The notes: a model not told the origin generated them from the sequence alone. A stretch of DNA of 43,297 bases from Chloroflexota bacterium (GCA_016223105.1 JACRPR010000060.1:1-43297), one strand, 5' to 3'. Positions 23,577 to 31,350 are shown, counted from the stretch's first letter. Numbers and translations are program-made.

Positions 23577-23783
23577 ATGCCACGCGAAAAACTTTACGCA
23601 AGCCGCGGCGAAGAAACAATTGCATTGAGCGTTAGGATGCCGGGATCAGTCAAACGCATCATCCAGATTCGCGCGAAAAAGAATCGGCGTTCCTTGAATC
23701 AGGAGATCGTCTGGCTCCTTGAGCGCGCGTTGGAACTCGTTGCTCAAGAACAAGACCAAGCAAAACGACAATCATCCCGTTAA
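23577..23783 (+). CDS. Ribbon-helix-helix (Arc-like) DNA-binding protein
   Basis: A 68-aa protein. ETIALSVRMPGSVKRIIQIR (about residues 12-31) is the beta strand and first helix of an Arc/MetJ fold, and RRSLNQEIVWLLERAL (about 37-52) is the second helix with the conserved RSLN-x-EI turn. Such proteins are antitoxins or small repressors. It lies 57 bp after the polymerase stop with its own promoter. Its 3' part overlaps a second RHH gene on the opposite strand. No toxin gene is adjacent. Confidence 0.8.
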   Translation: MPREKLYASRGEETIALSVRMPGSVKRIIQIRAKKNRRSLNQEIVWLLERALELVAQEQDQAKRQSSR

Positions 23784-23874
23784 GACTGCGCTGATGCTTG
23801 GGCAAGCGTCGTTTGATTTGTCCCAGGAGTCGTCGCGGAATTCGGATTGATAGAGTCGTGTTCGGGTTGTTCAT
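23659..23874 (-). CDS. Second ribbon-helix-helix protein, convergent and overlapping
   Basis: A 71-aa protein starting MNNPNTTLSIRIPRRLLGQI, then KHQRSLNGMIVVLLGLVLEQ. Strand, helix and the RSLN turn match the Arc-like fold independently of the plus-strand gene. The fold part (residues 1-45, 23874-23740) lies mostly beyond the plus-strand ORF; only the disordered-looking tail is antisense to it. A near-consensus minus-strand promoter stands 37 bp upstream and an A/G-rich stretch precedes the ATG. I regard it as a real gene, though the C-terminal tail may be accidental. Confidence 0.6.
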   Translation of the reverse strand: MNNPNTTLSIRIPRRLLGQIKRRLPKHQRSLNGMIVVLLGLVLEQRVPTRAQGARRSPDSRNADSFSRESG

Positions 23875-23910
23875 TTTTTCTTCTTCTTGAATATGGTTTG
23901 TTTTGATACT

Positions 23911-23940
23911 ATAATAAACCTAATTGTATCACTTTGTCAA
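23911..23940 (-). promoter_or_regulatory. Sigma-70 promoter of the minus-strand RHH gene
   Basis: On the minus strand TTGACA (23940-23935), an 18-base spacer and TATTAT (23916-23911). It reads into the 71-aa RHH gene. Confidence 0.6.
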
Positions 23941-24029
23941 CTGCGCGCAGATACAGTGCGCGCAAACACGCAGAACAGAAGCAACCCGTCACAACCCAGT
24001 TGTTCAATCTCGAATTGCGTTACGTAAAA

Positions 24030-24188
24030 ACTTTCTTTTCGCTTAAATTTTTGGCACAATCCGAGATTCGCTCAACTTTATGCAAATCCACGCTGTTTTT
24101 CCGTTTCAAAAGAGGTCTATTTTTGCGGCGTTTTCTGAACATCGGGCCAAATCTTCGAATGTCTCAAAAATTTAAGCGAAAAGAAAGT
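24030..24188. repeat. 159-bp element bounded by 23-24-bp perfect inverted repeats (MITE-like)
   Basis: The left end ACTTTCTTTTCGCTTAAATT (24030 onward, arm to 24053) is matched in reverse complement by the right end closing at 24188 (arm from 24165). The next about 15 bases inward are an imperfect continuation. Runs of A flank both ends, so any target-site duplication (AAAA) is ambiguous. No complete gene lies inside. The element fills most of the 440-bp AT-richer gap between the RHH genes and the recombinase. It could be a non-autonomous transposable element or a recombination substrate. Confidence 0.55.
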
Positions 24189-24313
24189 AAAAACCAGATT
24201 GATTCTGGTAAACCGGGAAACACCAATTGCCGCGTATCCACGAGACGCCTCAGATTTCACTTGATGATAACACCTTACACCGCTACTCCCTTTTTTCGAC
24301 ATTGGAATACGAT

Positions 24314-25177
24314 ATGAATAATGCAAAACTCGCTGACCAGATTGATACATTCATCGTCACCCGTCGCGCTAATGGGCTAGCGCCACGTACCGTGGAATGG
24401 TACGCATGGACACTTGGACAATTTTCCAAGTACGTCAATGGAAACACACCAACTCGCGAATTATGCCGCACATTTATTGCTAATATGCAAGAGCGGGGAT
24501 TATCCGCCTATACAATTCGTAACACCGTGCGTGTGCTCAAGGTATTTTTTCGTTGGTGTGTTGCCGAAGGATTGATCGAAACAAATCCTACGGACAGTCT
24601 CAAGATTCCAAAAACGCCAAAACGCGTTCCCCGCGGTATTCTCCAAGAAGATTTGCGTGGACTTCTTGCTGTCGCGAACGAACGCGATCGCGCAATCTTG
24701 CTTGTGCTGGCAGATTGCGGCGTGCGCGTGGGTGAACTCTGCGGAATGAAAATTAGTGAACTGGATCTACCAGGGAAAACCATCAGCGTGATCGGCAAAG
24801 GCGATCGAGAACGTTTCGTATTTCTATCCCCCATTACATGCAAAGCAATTGAACAATGGGTAGCGGTTCGCACATCGAATAGTCCTTACCTTTTCGTGAG
24901 TGAACAGGGAAACAGATTTTGTCCCAATACGGTTACACAAATTTTGCGCCGACTGGGCAAACGCGCGGGGATTCGCGGGCGGTGCAATCCACACAGTTTC
25001 AGGCATGCATTTGCGCGCGACTATCTGATGAATGGAGGCGATCTTGCATCGTTATCACTTCAATTGGGGCATACTGACATACAAACAACGATGATCTATT
25101 CGATGTTTTTAACCGCAGAGTTGAGGGAAAAACATGCGCGGCATAGTCCTTTATCCAATTTCAAACTTCGGAACTGA
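24314..25177 (+). CDS. Tyrosine recombinase (XerC/D-like integrase)
   Basis: About 287 aa from the ATG at 24314 (GGA eight bases upstream; the longer in-frame start has a non-conserved N-terminus). Residues of about 5-90 are the SAM-like core-binding domain (TFIVTRRANGLAPRTVEWYAW). The catalytic domain has all six conserved residues: Arg in DCGVRVGELCG, Lys in GKGDRERFV, H-x-x-R in HSFRHAFARDYL, His in LGHTDIQTT, and Tyr in MIYSMF. It should be active. Base composition is AT-richer than its neighbours. It ends six bases before a tRNA 3'-end fragment, a typical placement for the integrase of a tRNA-targeting island. Confidence 0.92.
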   Translation: MNNAKLADQIDTFIVTRRANGLAPRTVEWYAWTLGQFSKYVNGNTPTRELCRTFIANMQERGLSAYTIRNTVRVLKVFFRWCVAEGLIETNPTDSLKIPKTPKRVPRGILQEDLRGLLAVANERDRAILLVLADCGVRVGELCGMKISELDLPGKTISVIGKGDRERFVFLSPITCKAIEQWVAVRTSNSPYLFVSEQGNRFCPNTVTQILRRLGKRAGIRGRCNPHSFRHAFARDYLMNGGDLASLSLQLGHTDIQTTMIYSMFLTAELREKHARHSPLSNFKLRN

Positions 25178-25182
25178 GTGTT

Positions 25183-25207
25183 GGGGGTTCGAATCCCTCC
25201 GGGCGCG
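25183..25207 (+). other. tRNA 3'-end fragment, probable attachment site
   Basis: The T-stem GGGGG, T-loop TTCGAAT and closing CCCTC are followed by CGGGCGC plus a discriminator base, that is, the T-arm and 3' acceptor strand of a tRNA. No matching 5' half (GCGCCCG...) lies upstream; the recombinase gene is there instead. Tyrosine recombinases often insert at such 3' ends, leaving a partial copy at one junction. The intact tRNA is not in the window. Confidence 0.6.
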
Positions 25208-25266
25208 CTGGCTATGCGGTGACACACAGTTTGAACTGTCCTGCCGTTCTCGTGTCGGCGGGATTG

Positions 25267-25301
25267 AATCGGGGGAGCGACTTGCTCCCCCGATTTTTTT
25301 T
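25267..25301 (+). terminator. Strong intrinsic terminator
   Basis: AATCGGGGGAGC pairs perfectly with GCTCCCCCGATT around a five-base loop and runs into a T-tract. It would end transcription reading through the recombinase gene. Confidence 0.85.
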
Positions 25302-25402
25302 GTGCGCCATCCACGAACAGGGCGCGTGTTCCCCAATAAAACATCGCCATCCCTCTCCGATCTTTTTCTCCGGCAGAGGAATGACGACGATCAAGTTGCT
25401 AA

Positions 25403-25478
25403 TGGTGCCCCCATGGGAATTCGAATCCCAGTCTTGGCCTTGAAAGGGCCACGTCCTAGTCCCCTAGACGATGGGGGC
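25403..25478 (-). tRNA. trnE: tRNA-Glu (anticodon UUC), CCA encoded
   Basis: The minus-strand cloverleaf is complete: acceptor GCCCCCA/TGGGGGC, D-arm GTCTAGGGGACTAGGAC, anticodon loop CTTTCAA (anticodon TTC), T-arm GGGATTCGAATTCCC, discriminator A and an encoded CCA end. 76 nt. Confidence 0.95.
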
Positions 25479-25497
25479 GTTTATTACTACGTGGCGC

Positions 25498-25525
25498 ATT
25501 TTACCTAATGCGCGGGAAATGTCAA
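25498..25525 (-). promoter_or_regulatory. Sigma-70 promoter of tRNA-Glu
   Basis: On the minus strand TTGACA (25525-25520), a 16-base spacer and TAAAAT (25503-25498), 20 bp before the mature 5' end of tRNA-Glu. Confidence 0.7.
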
Positions 25526-25568
25526 ATCGTTGTGGCGCGGGCATCGGCGGACTAAAAGTCCACGCCAC

Positions 25569-26384
25569 TTATTTGATTCCGATTCGCACGCGATAACTGA
25601 AATAAAAATTGGTCGCGCGATCCCCAAACGCGCGGCGCACTGCATCGCGAAATTCCGGGACGCCTGCATCTGCTTCGCTCATTCCGCGTTTGAATAACGT
25701 CGCGACACCGCCCTGACTCAACGCAAGTTGCACCAAACGTTCTGCATCGCCTTGTTCGACATTATGAATCACCAACTCGTTCACATAGCGAAATTTCTGA
25801 CTCGCGCGGATCCGCTTCAAATGATCTTCTTTCTTCAACTTTTGCACGCCCGCGTACCATTCGCGCGCTTTGCCGATCGCTTCGGCGCGATCTACAAACG
25901 TGTTGTACGCGATTTCCGCATCCACATTCACCGTGGGGGGCCAATCGCAATCAATCGCCGCGAAGACGCCGCCCGCGCGCAACACGCGCGCGATCTCAGT
26001 GAAGGTCGGTTCGGGTTCCATCCAATGTAACGATTGCGAACAGGTAACAATATCCGCGCACGCGTCCGGCAAATTTGTTTGCGTCGAGAGACCGTTCGCA
26101 AAACGCACGTTCGCTGGATTTCCATTCAGCCCCGCGCGCACCTCGGCTTGCACGCGCATATCCGCGTTCGGCTCGATCCCGATCACTTGAGCCGCACGTC
26201 CTGCCCAGATCAACGTTGACAAGGCAGTGCCGCTCCCCAAATCCACGACGACGCGCGGCTGTTCGATCTGCGCGAGTTGCGTGAGAATGTCGAGCAGAAC
26301 CAGCGGCGGTTGCGGACGATAATGATCGTACTTGTCCGCGAAACCGGAAAAGCGTTCGACGTTCGCGATGTTATGATCAACCAT
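25569..26384 (-). CDS. Class I SAM-dependent methyltransferase
   Basis: A 271-aa protein with methyltransferase motif I VVDLGSGTALSTLIW (about residues 42-56), the acidic end of strand 2 in VIGIEPNADM, and motif IV-like DIVTCSQSLHWME (about 109-121), which matches the methyltransferase-11 / ubiE-like group. The substrate cannot be read from the sequence. It is the last gene of a seven-gene minus-strand operon, 7 bp after the SCO1664-family gene. Confidence 0.88.
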   Translation of the reverse strand: MVDHNIANVERFSGFADKYDHYRPQPPLVLLDILTQLAQIEQPRVVVDLGSGTALSTLIWAGRAAQVIGIEPNADMRVQAEVRAGLNGNPANVRFANGLSTQTNLPDACADIVTCSQSLHWMEPEPTFTEIARVLRAGGVFAAIDCDWPPTVNVDAEIAYNTFVDRAEAIGKAREWYAGVQKLKKEDHLKRIRASQKFRYVNELVIHNVEQGDAERLVQLALSQGGVATLFKRGMSEADAGVPEFRDAVRRAFGDRATNFYFSYRVRIGIK

Positions 26385-26391
26385 TTACCAT

Positions 26392-27126
26392 TTATACCGG
26401 CGGCCACGGCACCGCGGGCCAATCTTCCGGCGGACGCGGGAAAATTCCGGCATCGAGCAAATCCGCGATTCGTTTTCGCATCGCTTTGATTTCGCGCATC
26501 GAAAGTAATTCGGACAATGAATCCGCGAGTGGGTTGCCGCGCGCGAGTTGCGTTTGCAGATCGCGCAACGCGTCGAGCACATCCGGCGGAACCGGCGTTT
26601 CGGTGTAATCCCAGATCACGGTTCGCAATTTTGGATATTCGTGAAACGTAACGCCGTGATCAATGCACCAAATTTTTCCATCCTCGCCGAGCAGGACGTG
26701 CCCACCTTTGCGATCCGTGTTGTTGATCACCGCGTCGAACGCGGCGATGCGTTTCATTTCGTCGCGATGCGAATTGCGAAGCGTGAAAAAATGTTGCCCA
26801 TCCACAAACGGAATGAACAACTGCGTCGAACCCGATCCGTGCGGACCATCGCGCAAAACCGTCGGCGGGATATTTGGAAAGCCGAGCGCGACGCTGGCGC
26901 GATACGCGGCGACTTCGCGATTCGCGAGCGAGCCGGTTGGAAAATCCCACAACGGGCGTTCGCCCTTGCACGGTTTGTAGACCGCGCTGATTTCGCGATC
27001 GCGATCGCGAATCGTCGCGAGAAAAGTATAATTCGAACCCCAGGGCACGAGCCCGTCGAGTTCCATTTTGCCGGTCGCGAGCAAATCGCGCGTCGCGTCA
27101 TCCGGCAGAAAATTTAGTTTGCTCAT
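26392..27126 (-). CDS. SCO1664-family protein (kinase-like fold)
   Basis: A 244-aa protein resembling the SCO1664 family (TIGR03843), known mainly from Actinobacteria and distantly related to HipA/PI3-4-kinase-like folds. The recognisable blocks are YKPCKGERPLWDFPTGSLA (about residues 50-68), LFIPFVDGQ, IAAFDAVINNTDRKGGHVLL (about 127-146, the catalytic-loop-like N-N-D-R-K segment) and IWCIDHGVTFHEYP. The function of the family is not known. It travels with the next two upstream genes (DUF3090 and MSMEG_4193-type), as it does in Actinobacteria. Confidence 0.85.
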   Translation of the reverse strand: MSKLNFLPDDATRDLLATGKMELDGLVPWGSNYTFLATIRDRDREISAVYKPCKGERPLWDFPTGSLANREVAAYRASVALGFPNIPPTVLRDGPHGSGSTQLFIPFVDGQHFFTLRNSHRDEMKRIAAFDAVINNTDRKGGHVLLGEDGKIWCIDHGVTFHEYPKLRTVIWDYTETPVPPDVLDALRDLQTQLARGNPLADSLSELLSMREIKAMRKRIADLLDAGIFPRPPEDWPAVPWPPV

Positions 27127-27215
27127 TCAATTGCACGTTGCCGTGGCGCGGCTTTTCCAAGCCGCCGATGCGGGCACGCAAGCAAAGCCATCGCCACAAA
27201 TCTCAAAACATTCTC

Positions 27216-27746
27216 TCACGTCAACGGCGCGTGATCACCATGCCCGTTGCGCTTGGGACAAAAATGTCCTTCGGGATCAATCGGGCGACCGCACAGCACG
27301 CAAATCGGACGCCCGCCCGCGACGATGCCCGCGGCGTGGCGCGCGAGCGCGCGCATTTGATCGCGCGTCGCCCATAAACGCACGACGTTGATCTGATCCG
27401 GATTTTCTTCTTCGGGCAATTCGTACGCGACCAGGACGATCAAACTTTGTTCCGCGTCATAACCGATGCCCAATTGACCGATCCGAAAAATCGGTTCGAC
27501 CGGTTGCGACAATTCCATTTGCGTCGCGTTGACCTGGATCGAACGCGTGCCCGATTCCAAACGTTCGAGCAATTCATCAATCCCGCGCGCGAGCGCGCTG
27601 ATCTGTTCTTTTTCGGAAAGCAACGTCACCAACGTCGCGCCCTGGCGACCTTGCAAATAAAATGTGCGCTTGCCCGGTTTGCCGATCACGCCCGCCGTGA
27701 TGTGCGTTACCGGGTTCAAATCGTAAATGATGTTTGGCTCTGGCAT
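27216..27746 (-). CDS. DUF3090-family protein (TIGR03847)
   Basis: A 176-aa protein starting MPEPNIIYDLNPVTHITAGV. The N-terminal block with GKPGKRTFYLQGRQGATLVT and the C-terminal CVLCGRPIDPEGHFCPKRNG are family hallmarks. The two C-x-x-C-like pairs near the end suggest a small metal site. The function is unknown; the family co-occurs with the SCO1664 and MSMEG_4193 families. It lies 4 bp after the phosphomutase-like gene. Confidence 0.85.
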   Translation of the reverse strand: MPEPNIIYDLNPVTHITAGVIGKPGKRTFYLQGRQGATLVTLLSEKEQISALARGIDELLERLESGTRSIQVNATQMELSQPVEPIFRIGQLGIGYDAEQSLIVLVAYELPEEENPDQINVVRLWATRDQMRALARHAAGIVAGGRPICVLCGRPIDPEGHFCPKRNGHGDHAPLT

Positions 27747-27750
27747 TGCG

Positions 27751-28395
27751 TTATCCTTTCGCGTTTTCTTTTTTCTTCGGTTCGGGTTTGAACTCCGGCA
27801 ACTTGTCGCTGTCGTTCAAACGAAACAAGGTCGCGCCGTGCTCGTTAAAAAATAAAACCGTTACCGATGCTGGGCTAATCACCAAGCGTTGAAAATTATT
27901 CAAATCCATTTTGAGATAATGCGCGAGCGCGGCTTTGATCGGATCGGCATGCGAAACAATCGCGACGACCTGGTTCGCGTGCGCCGCGATGATCGCGTCA
28001 ATCGCGCCGACCATGCGCGCTTGTGTTTCACGCAAACTCTCGCCGCCGGGAAATCGAAATTCCGCCGGCGCGGTTTGGATTTGTTTCCACGCGTCCGTGC
28101 CTTCGAGTTCCTTGATCGTTTTGCCGGTCCACTCGCCAAGCCGCGTCTCGCCGAGTTCTTCGCGAATTTTGATTTCGAGATGCTGGCACTGCGCGATCGC
28201 TTGCGCGGTTTCCAGCGCGCGTTCGAGCGGGCTGGCATAGATCGCGTAAAGTCCGATGTGATTGACGCGTCGCGCGAGCGCGTCCGCCTCGCGCTGACCT
28301 TGCGCGTTGAGATGCACGCCCGGCGTCAACCCGGCGAGTTTATTTTCTTTGAGATAATCGTTCGACGCGTGTCGAATTAAAAGTAGAATCGTCAT
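27751..28395 (-). CDS. MSMEG_4193-type histidine phosphatase/phosphomutase-like protein
   Basis: A 214-aa histidine-phosphatase-fold protein. The catalytic motif is LLLIRHASNDY (about residues 4-14). Further residues are IYASPLERALETAQAI, ELGETRLGEWTGKTIKELEG, and the second His in VAIVSHADPIKAAL. It matches the family seen beside DUF3090 and SCO1664 genes in Actinobacteria. The substrate is unknown. The gene is one base after the aldo/keto reductase stop. Confidence 0.88.
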   Translation of the reverse strand: MTILLLIRHASNDYLKENKLAGLTPGVHLNAQGQREADALARRVNHIGLYAIYASPLERALETAQAIAQCQHLEIKIREELGETRLGEWTGKTIKELEGTDAWKQIQTAPAEFRFPGGESLRETQARMVGAIDAIIAAHANQVVAIVSHADPIKAALAHYLKMDLNNFQRLVISPASVTVLFFNEHGATLFRLNDSDKLPEFKPEPKKKENAKG

Positions 28396-28396
28396 A

Positions 28397-29371
28397 TCAC
28401 GCCAATTGCCACGCGGTCAAATCGTCGAGCGATTTTTTCTGATCCGCGCTCAAGTGAAATGTGATCGCGCCGAGCAAATCGTTCAATTGCGCGGCGGTGT
28501 TCGCGCCGATGATCGCGCTCGTTACCGTGTGATTCGCGAGCATCCACGCAATCGCGACCTGGGGAATCGTCTTGCCGTGCTCAAGCGCGATTTTTTCCAT
28601 CGCGTCGAGCAGAGCCATATTGCGATCATCGTTGACGAATCGCGTCATTCGTTCGTTGCCTTCGCCGCGCGATCCTTTCGGCATCGGTGCGCCTTTGCGA
28701 TATTTGCCGGTGAGAAATCCGCCTTGCAGTGGCGAGTATGGAATCACGCCGATTTTTTCTTCCGCGCACAACGCCATCAATTCGCGTTCGTACTCGGCGC
28801 GCCACACCAGGTTGTAATGCGGTTGCGCGCAAATCACCGATTCGAGATTGTGCTTGTCGCTGAGCCACAATGCTTTCGCGATTTGCCACGCCGGATAATT
28901 CGAGACGCCGATGTAGCGCACCTTACCCGCGTGCACGAGATCGTCGAGCGCGCGCAATGTTTCTTCGAGCGGCGTGTCCGCGTCCGCCCAATGCAATTGA
29001 TAGAGATCAATGTGATCGGTTTGCAAACGCCGCAAAGAATCGTGGCACGCTTTGATAATGTGCACGCGCGACAAGCCCTCGCCGTTCGCGCCGTCCCACA
29101 TTCGCCCGCGCACCTTGGTCGCGAGAACGATTTGCTCGCGCGGTTTGCCGCGCATCCACTTGCCGATGAACGTTTCCGCGACGCCGCCCGGATTTCCCGG
29201 CGACCAGCGCGAATAAATATCGGCGGTGTCAATGAAATTGATCCCGGCATCGAACGCGGTATCGAGAACTTCGTACGAATGTTTTTCGTCCGTCGTCCAA
29301 CCGAACGTCATTGTGCCGAGACACAGCTCGGAAACTTTTAATCCTGATTTGCCAAGTTTGCGATGTTCCAT
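28397..29371 (-). CDS. Aldo/keto reductase
   Basis: A 324-aa TIM-barrel oxidoreductase. The catalytic tetrad is visible: Asp and Tyr in FIDTADIYSRW, Lys in LATKVRG, His in YQLHWADADTP. The C-terminal NADPH-binding segment is TVTSAIIGANTAAQLNDLL. It begins MEHRKLGKSGLKVSELCLG, the family N-terminus. The closest type by eye is the YghZ/Gpr-like general AKR group, and the substrate is not determinable. It sits between the Nudix and phosphomutase-like genes. Confidence 0.93.
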   Translation of the reverse strand: MEHRKLGKSGLKVSELCLGTMTFGWTTDEKHSYEVLDTAFDAGINFIDTADIYSRWSPGNPGGVAETFIGKWMRGKPREQIVLATKVRGRMWDGANGEGLSRVHIIKACHDSLRRLQTDHIDLYQLHWADADTPLEETLRALDDLVHAGKVRYIGVSNYPAWQIAKALWLSDKHNLESVICAQPHYNLVWRAEYERELMALCAEEKIGVIPYSPLQGGFLTGKYRKGAPMPKGSRGEGNERMTRFVNDDRNMALLDAMEKIALEHGKTIPQVAIAWMLANHTVTSAIIGANTAAQLNDLLGAITFHLSADQKKSLDDLTAWQLA

Positions 29372-29384
29372 CTATTTCACCTTT

Positions 29385-30014
29385 TTACTTTTCACTTTTA
29401 ACTTGCCTCAGCATTTCCGCGAACTCGCCCAACACCATCGCGGTTGCGCCCCACACCTTGTTGCCGTTAAAGTTGAAAAACGGGACGATGCCGGTGTAGC
29501 CGCGAATCGTCCACTCTTCTTCGATGACATTTTTTTCGTCCACGATCAAATCGAGCGGCGCGTCAATAATTTCGACGACTTCACCCGGCTCTGCGATCAC
29601 ACTCGGTCGCGCGGGCGTGAACGCGACAAACGGCGTGATGCGATAGCCACTGACCGGAATGTAAACCTGGGACAAGGGATCGCCGATCATTTGCACGCAC
29701 GCGGGATCAATCGCGATCTCTTCGCACGTTTCGCGGAGCGCGGTCTCGCGCAATGATTCGCCATCCTCTTGCGCGCCACCGGGCAAAGAAATTTGTCCCT
29801 TGTGATTTTCAACCGTGTCGGTGCGCCGCGTTAGAAAAAAATGCAAACCGTTTTCGTTCGGATACAACAAAATCAAAACGCCCGCCTCTCTGGGTTGAAT
29901 CTCCGGCGGGAGTGGAAATACATCGCCTGGTCTGGGTCGCGGCGACATTCGTATTTGCGCGGCGCGCCCGGCGCGTGGCAACGCGAGCGCGCGTTTTACA
30001 TCATTCAAAATCAC
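29385..30014 (-). CDS. Nudix hydrolase, CoA-pyrophosphatase-like
   Basis: A 209-aa protein. The Nudix box is GGAQEDGESLRETALRETCE (about residues 79-98) followed by EIAI. Upstream, VLILLYPNENGLHFFLTRRT and GQISLPGG are typical of NudL/CoA pyrophosphatases, which cleave CoA-type dinucleotides. It lies 13 bp before the aldo/keto reductase gene and 31 bp after the globin-Rieske gene, all on the minus strand. Confidence 0.9.
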   Translation of the reverse strand: MILNDVKRALALPRAGRAAQIRMSPRPRPGDVFPLPPEIQPREAGVLILLYPNENGLHFFLTRRTDTVENHKGQISLPGGAQEDGESLRETALRETCEEIAIDPACVQMIGDPLSQVYIPVSGYRITPFVAFTPARPSVIAEPGEVVEIIDAPLDLIVDEKNVIEEEWTIRGYTGIVPFFNFNGNKVWGATAMVLGEFAEMLRQVKSEK

Positions 30015-30045
30015 GAGTGGATTTTACTTGAAACGCGGGGAGTGG

Positions 30046-31350
30046 TCAAGATGACGTTTTTTGTTCCACGCGCGCGACATCCCCAGCTACGACGACGCGA
30101 TAGGTCATGAGCGATTTTTGCGCGGGTCCGCGCGCGACCGCGCCGGTCGTTACATCGAACTGCGATCCGTGAAGCGCGCACGTAACAACATTTTCGGCGA
30201 GATCACTTTCGCTCAACGGACCGCCCGCGTGCGTGCACTCATCCTGGGTCGCGAAAAATGTTCCGCCAACATTATAGACTGCGACATTCGCGCCATTCAC
30301 GCGCACGCGTTTGATTTTGCCCGGCGGCACATCGCGCGGACGAAATTCGTTTGCGCCAATTTCTTTTGGCGCGGCTTGCACATCGGGAACCTGAATTTCA
30401 ATTTGCCCATCGCGAATCGCGACCGCGTACAGATCCAATTTCGCGCTGGGGTCAACGAGCAAATGCCCGTCGTCAATCGCGTACTCGAAACCATGCCAGG
30501 GACAAGTGAGCGTGTCGCCTTCGAGACACCCGGTCGCGACGGGACCGCCGCGATGCAAACACCAATTTCGGATGGCGATCCATTTGCCGCGATGATAAAA
30601 AACACCGATGGACAGATCGCCAATCTGCACCAGTTTGCGTTCGCCCTCCGGGATTTCATCCGCGCGCGCGACGATCACCGCGCGCATCGCGACCGGTTTC
30701 GCCTTGTCGTGTTCGAGCGCGAACGCTTCCGCCGCGAGTTGTTCGACCTGGTTCACATCCACTTGGGTCAATGCCTCGAACGTTTCGGTTTCGCGTTCGG
30801 TGTTGTACGCGCGCGAAAGCATTTCGAGAATCACCATCAACAATTTATCCCACGCGTCAATCGCGCGATGCCCCAGGTCTTCATCAACAGTGTGCAAGTC
30901 TTGCATCAAGACTTGCATGATCGCGTGTTGAATAAATCCGACCTGCCCGATCACATACCGCTCGGCGATGTAAATGCGCGGATCCGCGCCGTGCGAAGTG
31001 TGCGCGCGTCCGACGTAATCCACATAGCGAGCGTAATCGTCATCGTACACGGCTTGCGCGGTGCGAATCCAAAAGTTGGTGAGATGACGCATTCGCAATT
31101 CGACGTACTCTTGATCAATCGCGCCGTCTTTTTTCAAAAAGAATTTGCGCGTCGGCGGATAGCGCAACAGATGCGCGTAAAATTTTGAAACAATCTCCGG
31201 CAAATGTTTTTCGATGATCGGCGCAGAGTGTTTGATCGCGTCCGCGTCCGCCGCGGTGAACTCGACAAAATCCGCCATATAGCGAAAGTATTTGCCGGCA
31301 TCTTGCGCGCCGCGTTTCGCGGCAACGTCAGCCGTCTGAGTTACATTCAT
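30046..31350 (-). CDS. Protoglobin fused to two Rieske [2Fe-2S] domains
   Basis: A 434-aa protein with three domains. Residues of about 15-185 are a protoglobin / globin-coupled-sensor-type haem domain, with YDDDYARYVDYVGRAHTSHG and RIYIAERYVIGQ; H117 is the candidate proximal ligand. Residues of about 220-322 are a Rieske domain with C264, H266, C283 and H286 (CLH ... CPWH). Residues of about 330-430 are a second Rieske domain with C372, H374, C391 and H394 (CTH ... CALH). All cluster ligands are present. Such a chain could bind O2 or NO and pass electrons through two clusters. AAGGAG lies five bases before the ATG. It heads the minus-strand operon and overlaps an upstream membrane ORF by four bases. 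Confidence 0.9.
   Translation of the reverse strand: MNVTQTADVAAKRGAQDAGKYFRYMADFVEFTAADADAIKHSAPIIEKHLPEIVSKFYAHLLRYPPTRKFFLKKDGAIDQEYVELRMRHLTNFWIRTAQAVYDDDYARYVDYVGRAHTSHGADPRIYIAERYVIGQVGFIQHAIMQVLMQDLHTVDEDLGHRAIDAWDKLLMVILEMLSRAYNTERETETFEALTQVDVNQVEQLAAEAFALEHDKAKPVAMRAVIVARADEIPEGERKLVQIGDLSIGVFYHRGKWIAIRNWCLHRGGPVATGCLEGDTLTCPWHGFEYAIDDGHLLVDPSAKLDLYAVAIRDGQIEIQVPDVQAAPKEIGANEFRPRDVPPGKIKRVRVNGANVAVYNVGGTFFATQDECTHAGGPLSESDLAENVVTCALHGSQFDVTTGAVARGPAQKSLMTYRVVVAGDVARVEQKTSS

Noticed and set aside
24030..24188. Possible CRISPR-like repeat
   Set aside because: There are only two copies in inverted orientation with a single spacer-like core, so it is a terminal inverted repeat pair, not an array.
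23934..24317. 127-codon plus-strand ORF across the inverted-repeat element
   Set aside because: It runs through both repeat arms, has no SD and ends inside the recombinase start region; its basic composition follows the A-rich arms.
25183..25260. Complete tRNA after the recombinase
   Set aside because: Only the T-arm and 3' acceptor strand are present; no 5' acceptor strand, D-arm or anticodon arm can be formed with upstream sequence.
28406..29341. Plus-strand ORF of 311 codons opposite the aldo/keto reductase
   Set aside because: The minus-strand gene has a full catalytic tetrad; the antisense product is an Arg/Ala/His-rich composition artefact.
30061..31188. Plus-strand ORF of 375 codons opposite the globin-Rieske gene
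   Set aside because: All Rieske and globin ligands are on the minus strand and the antisense frame has no family features.
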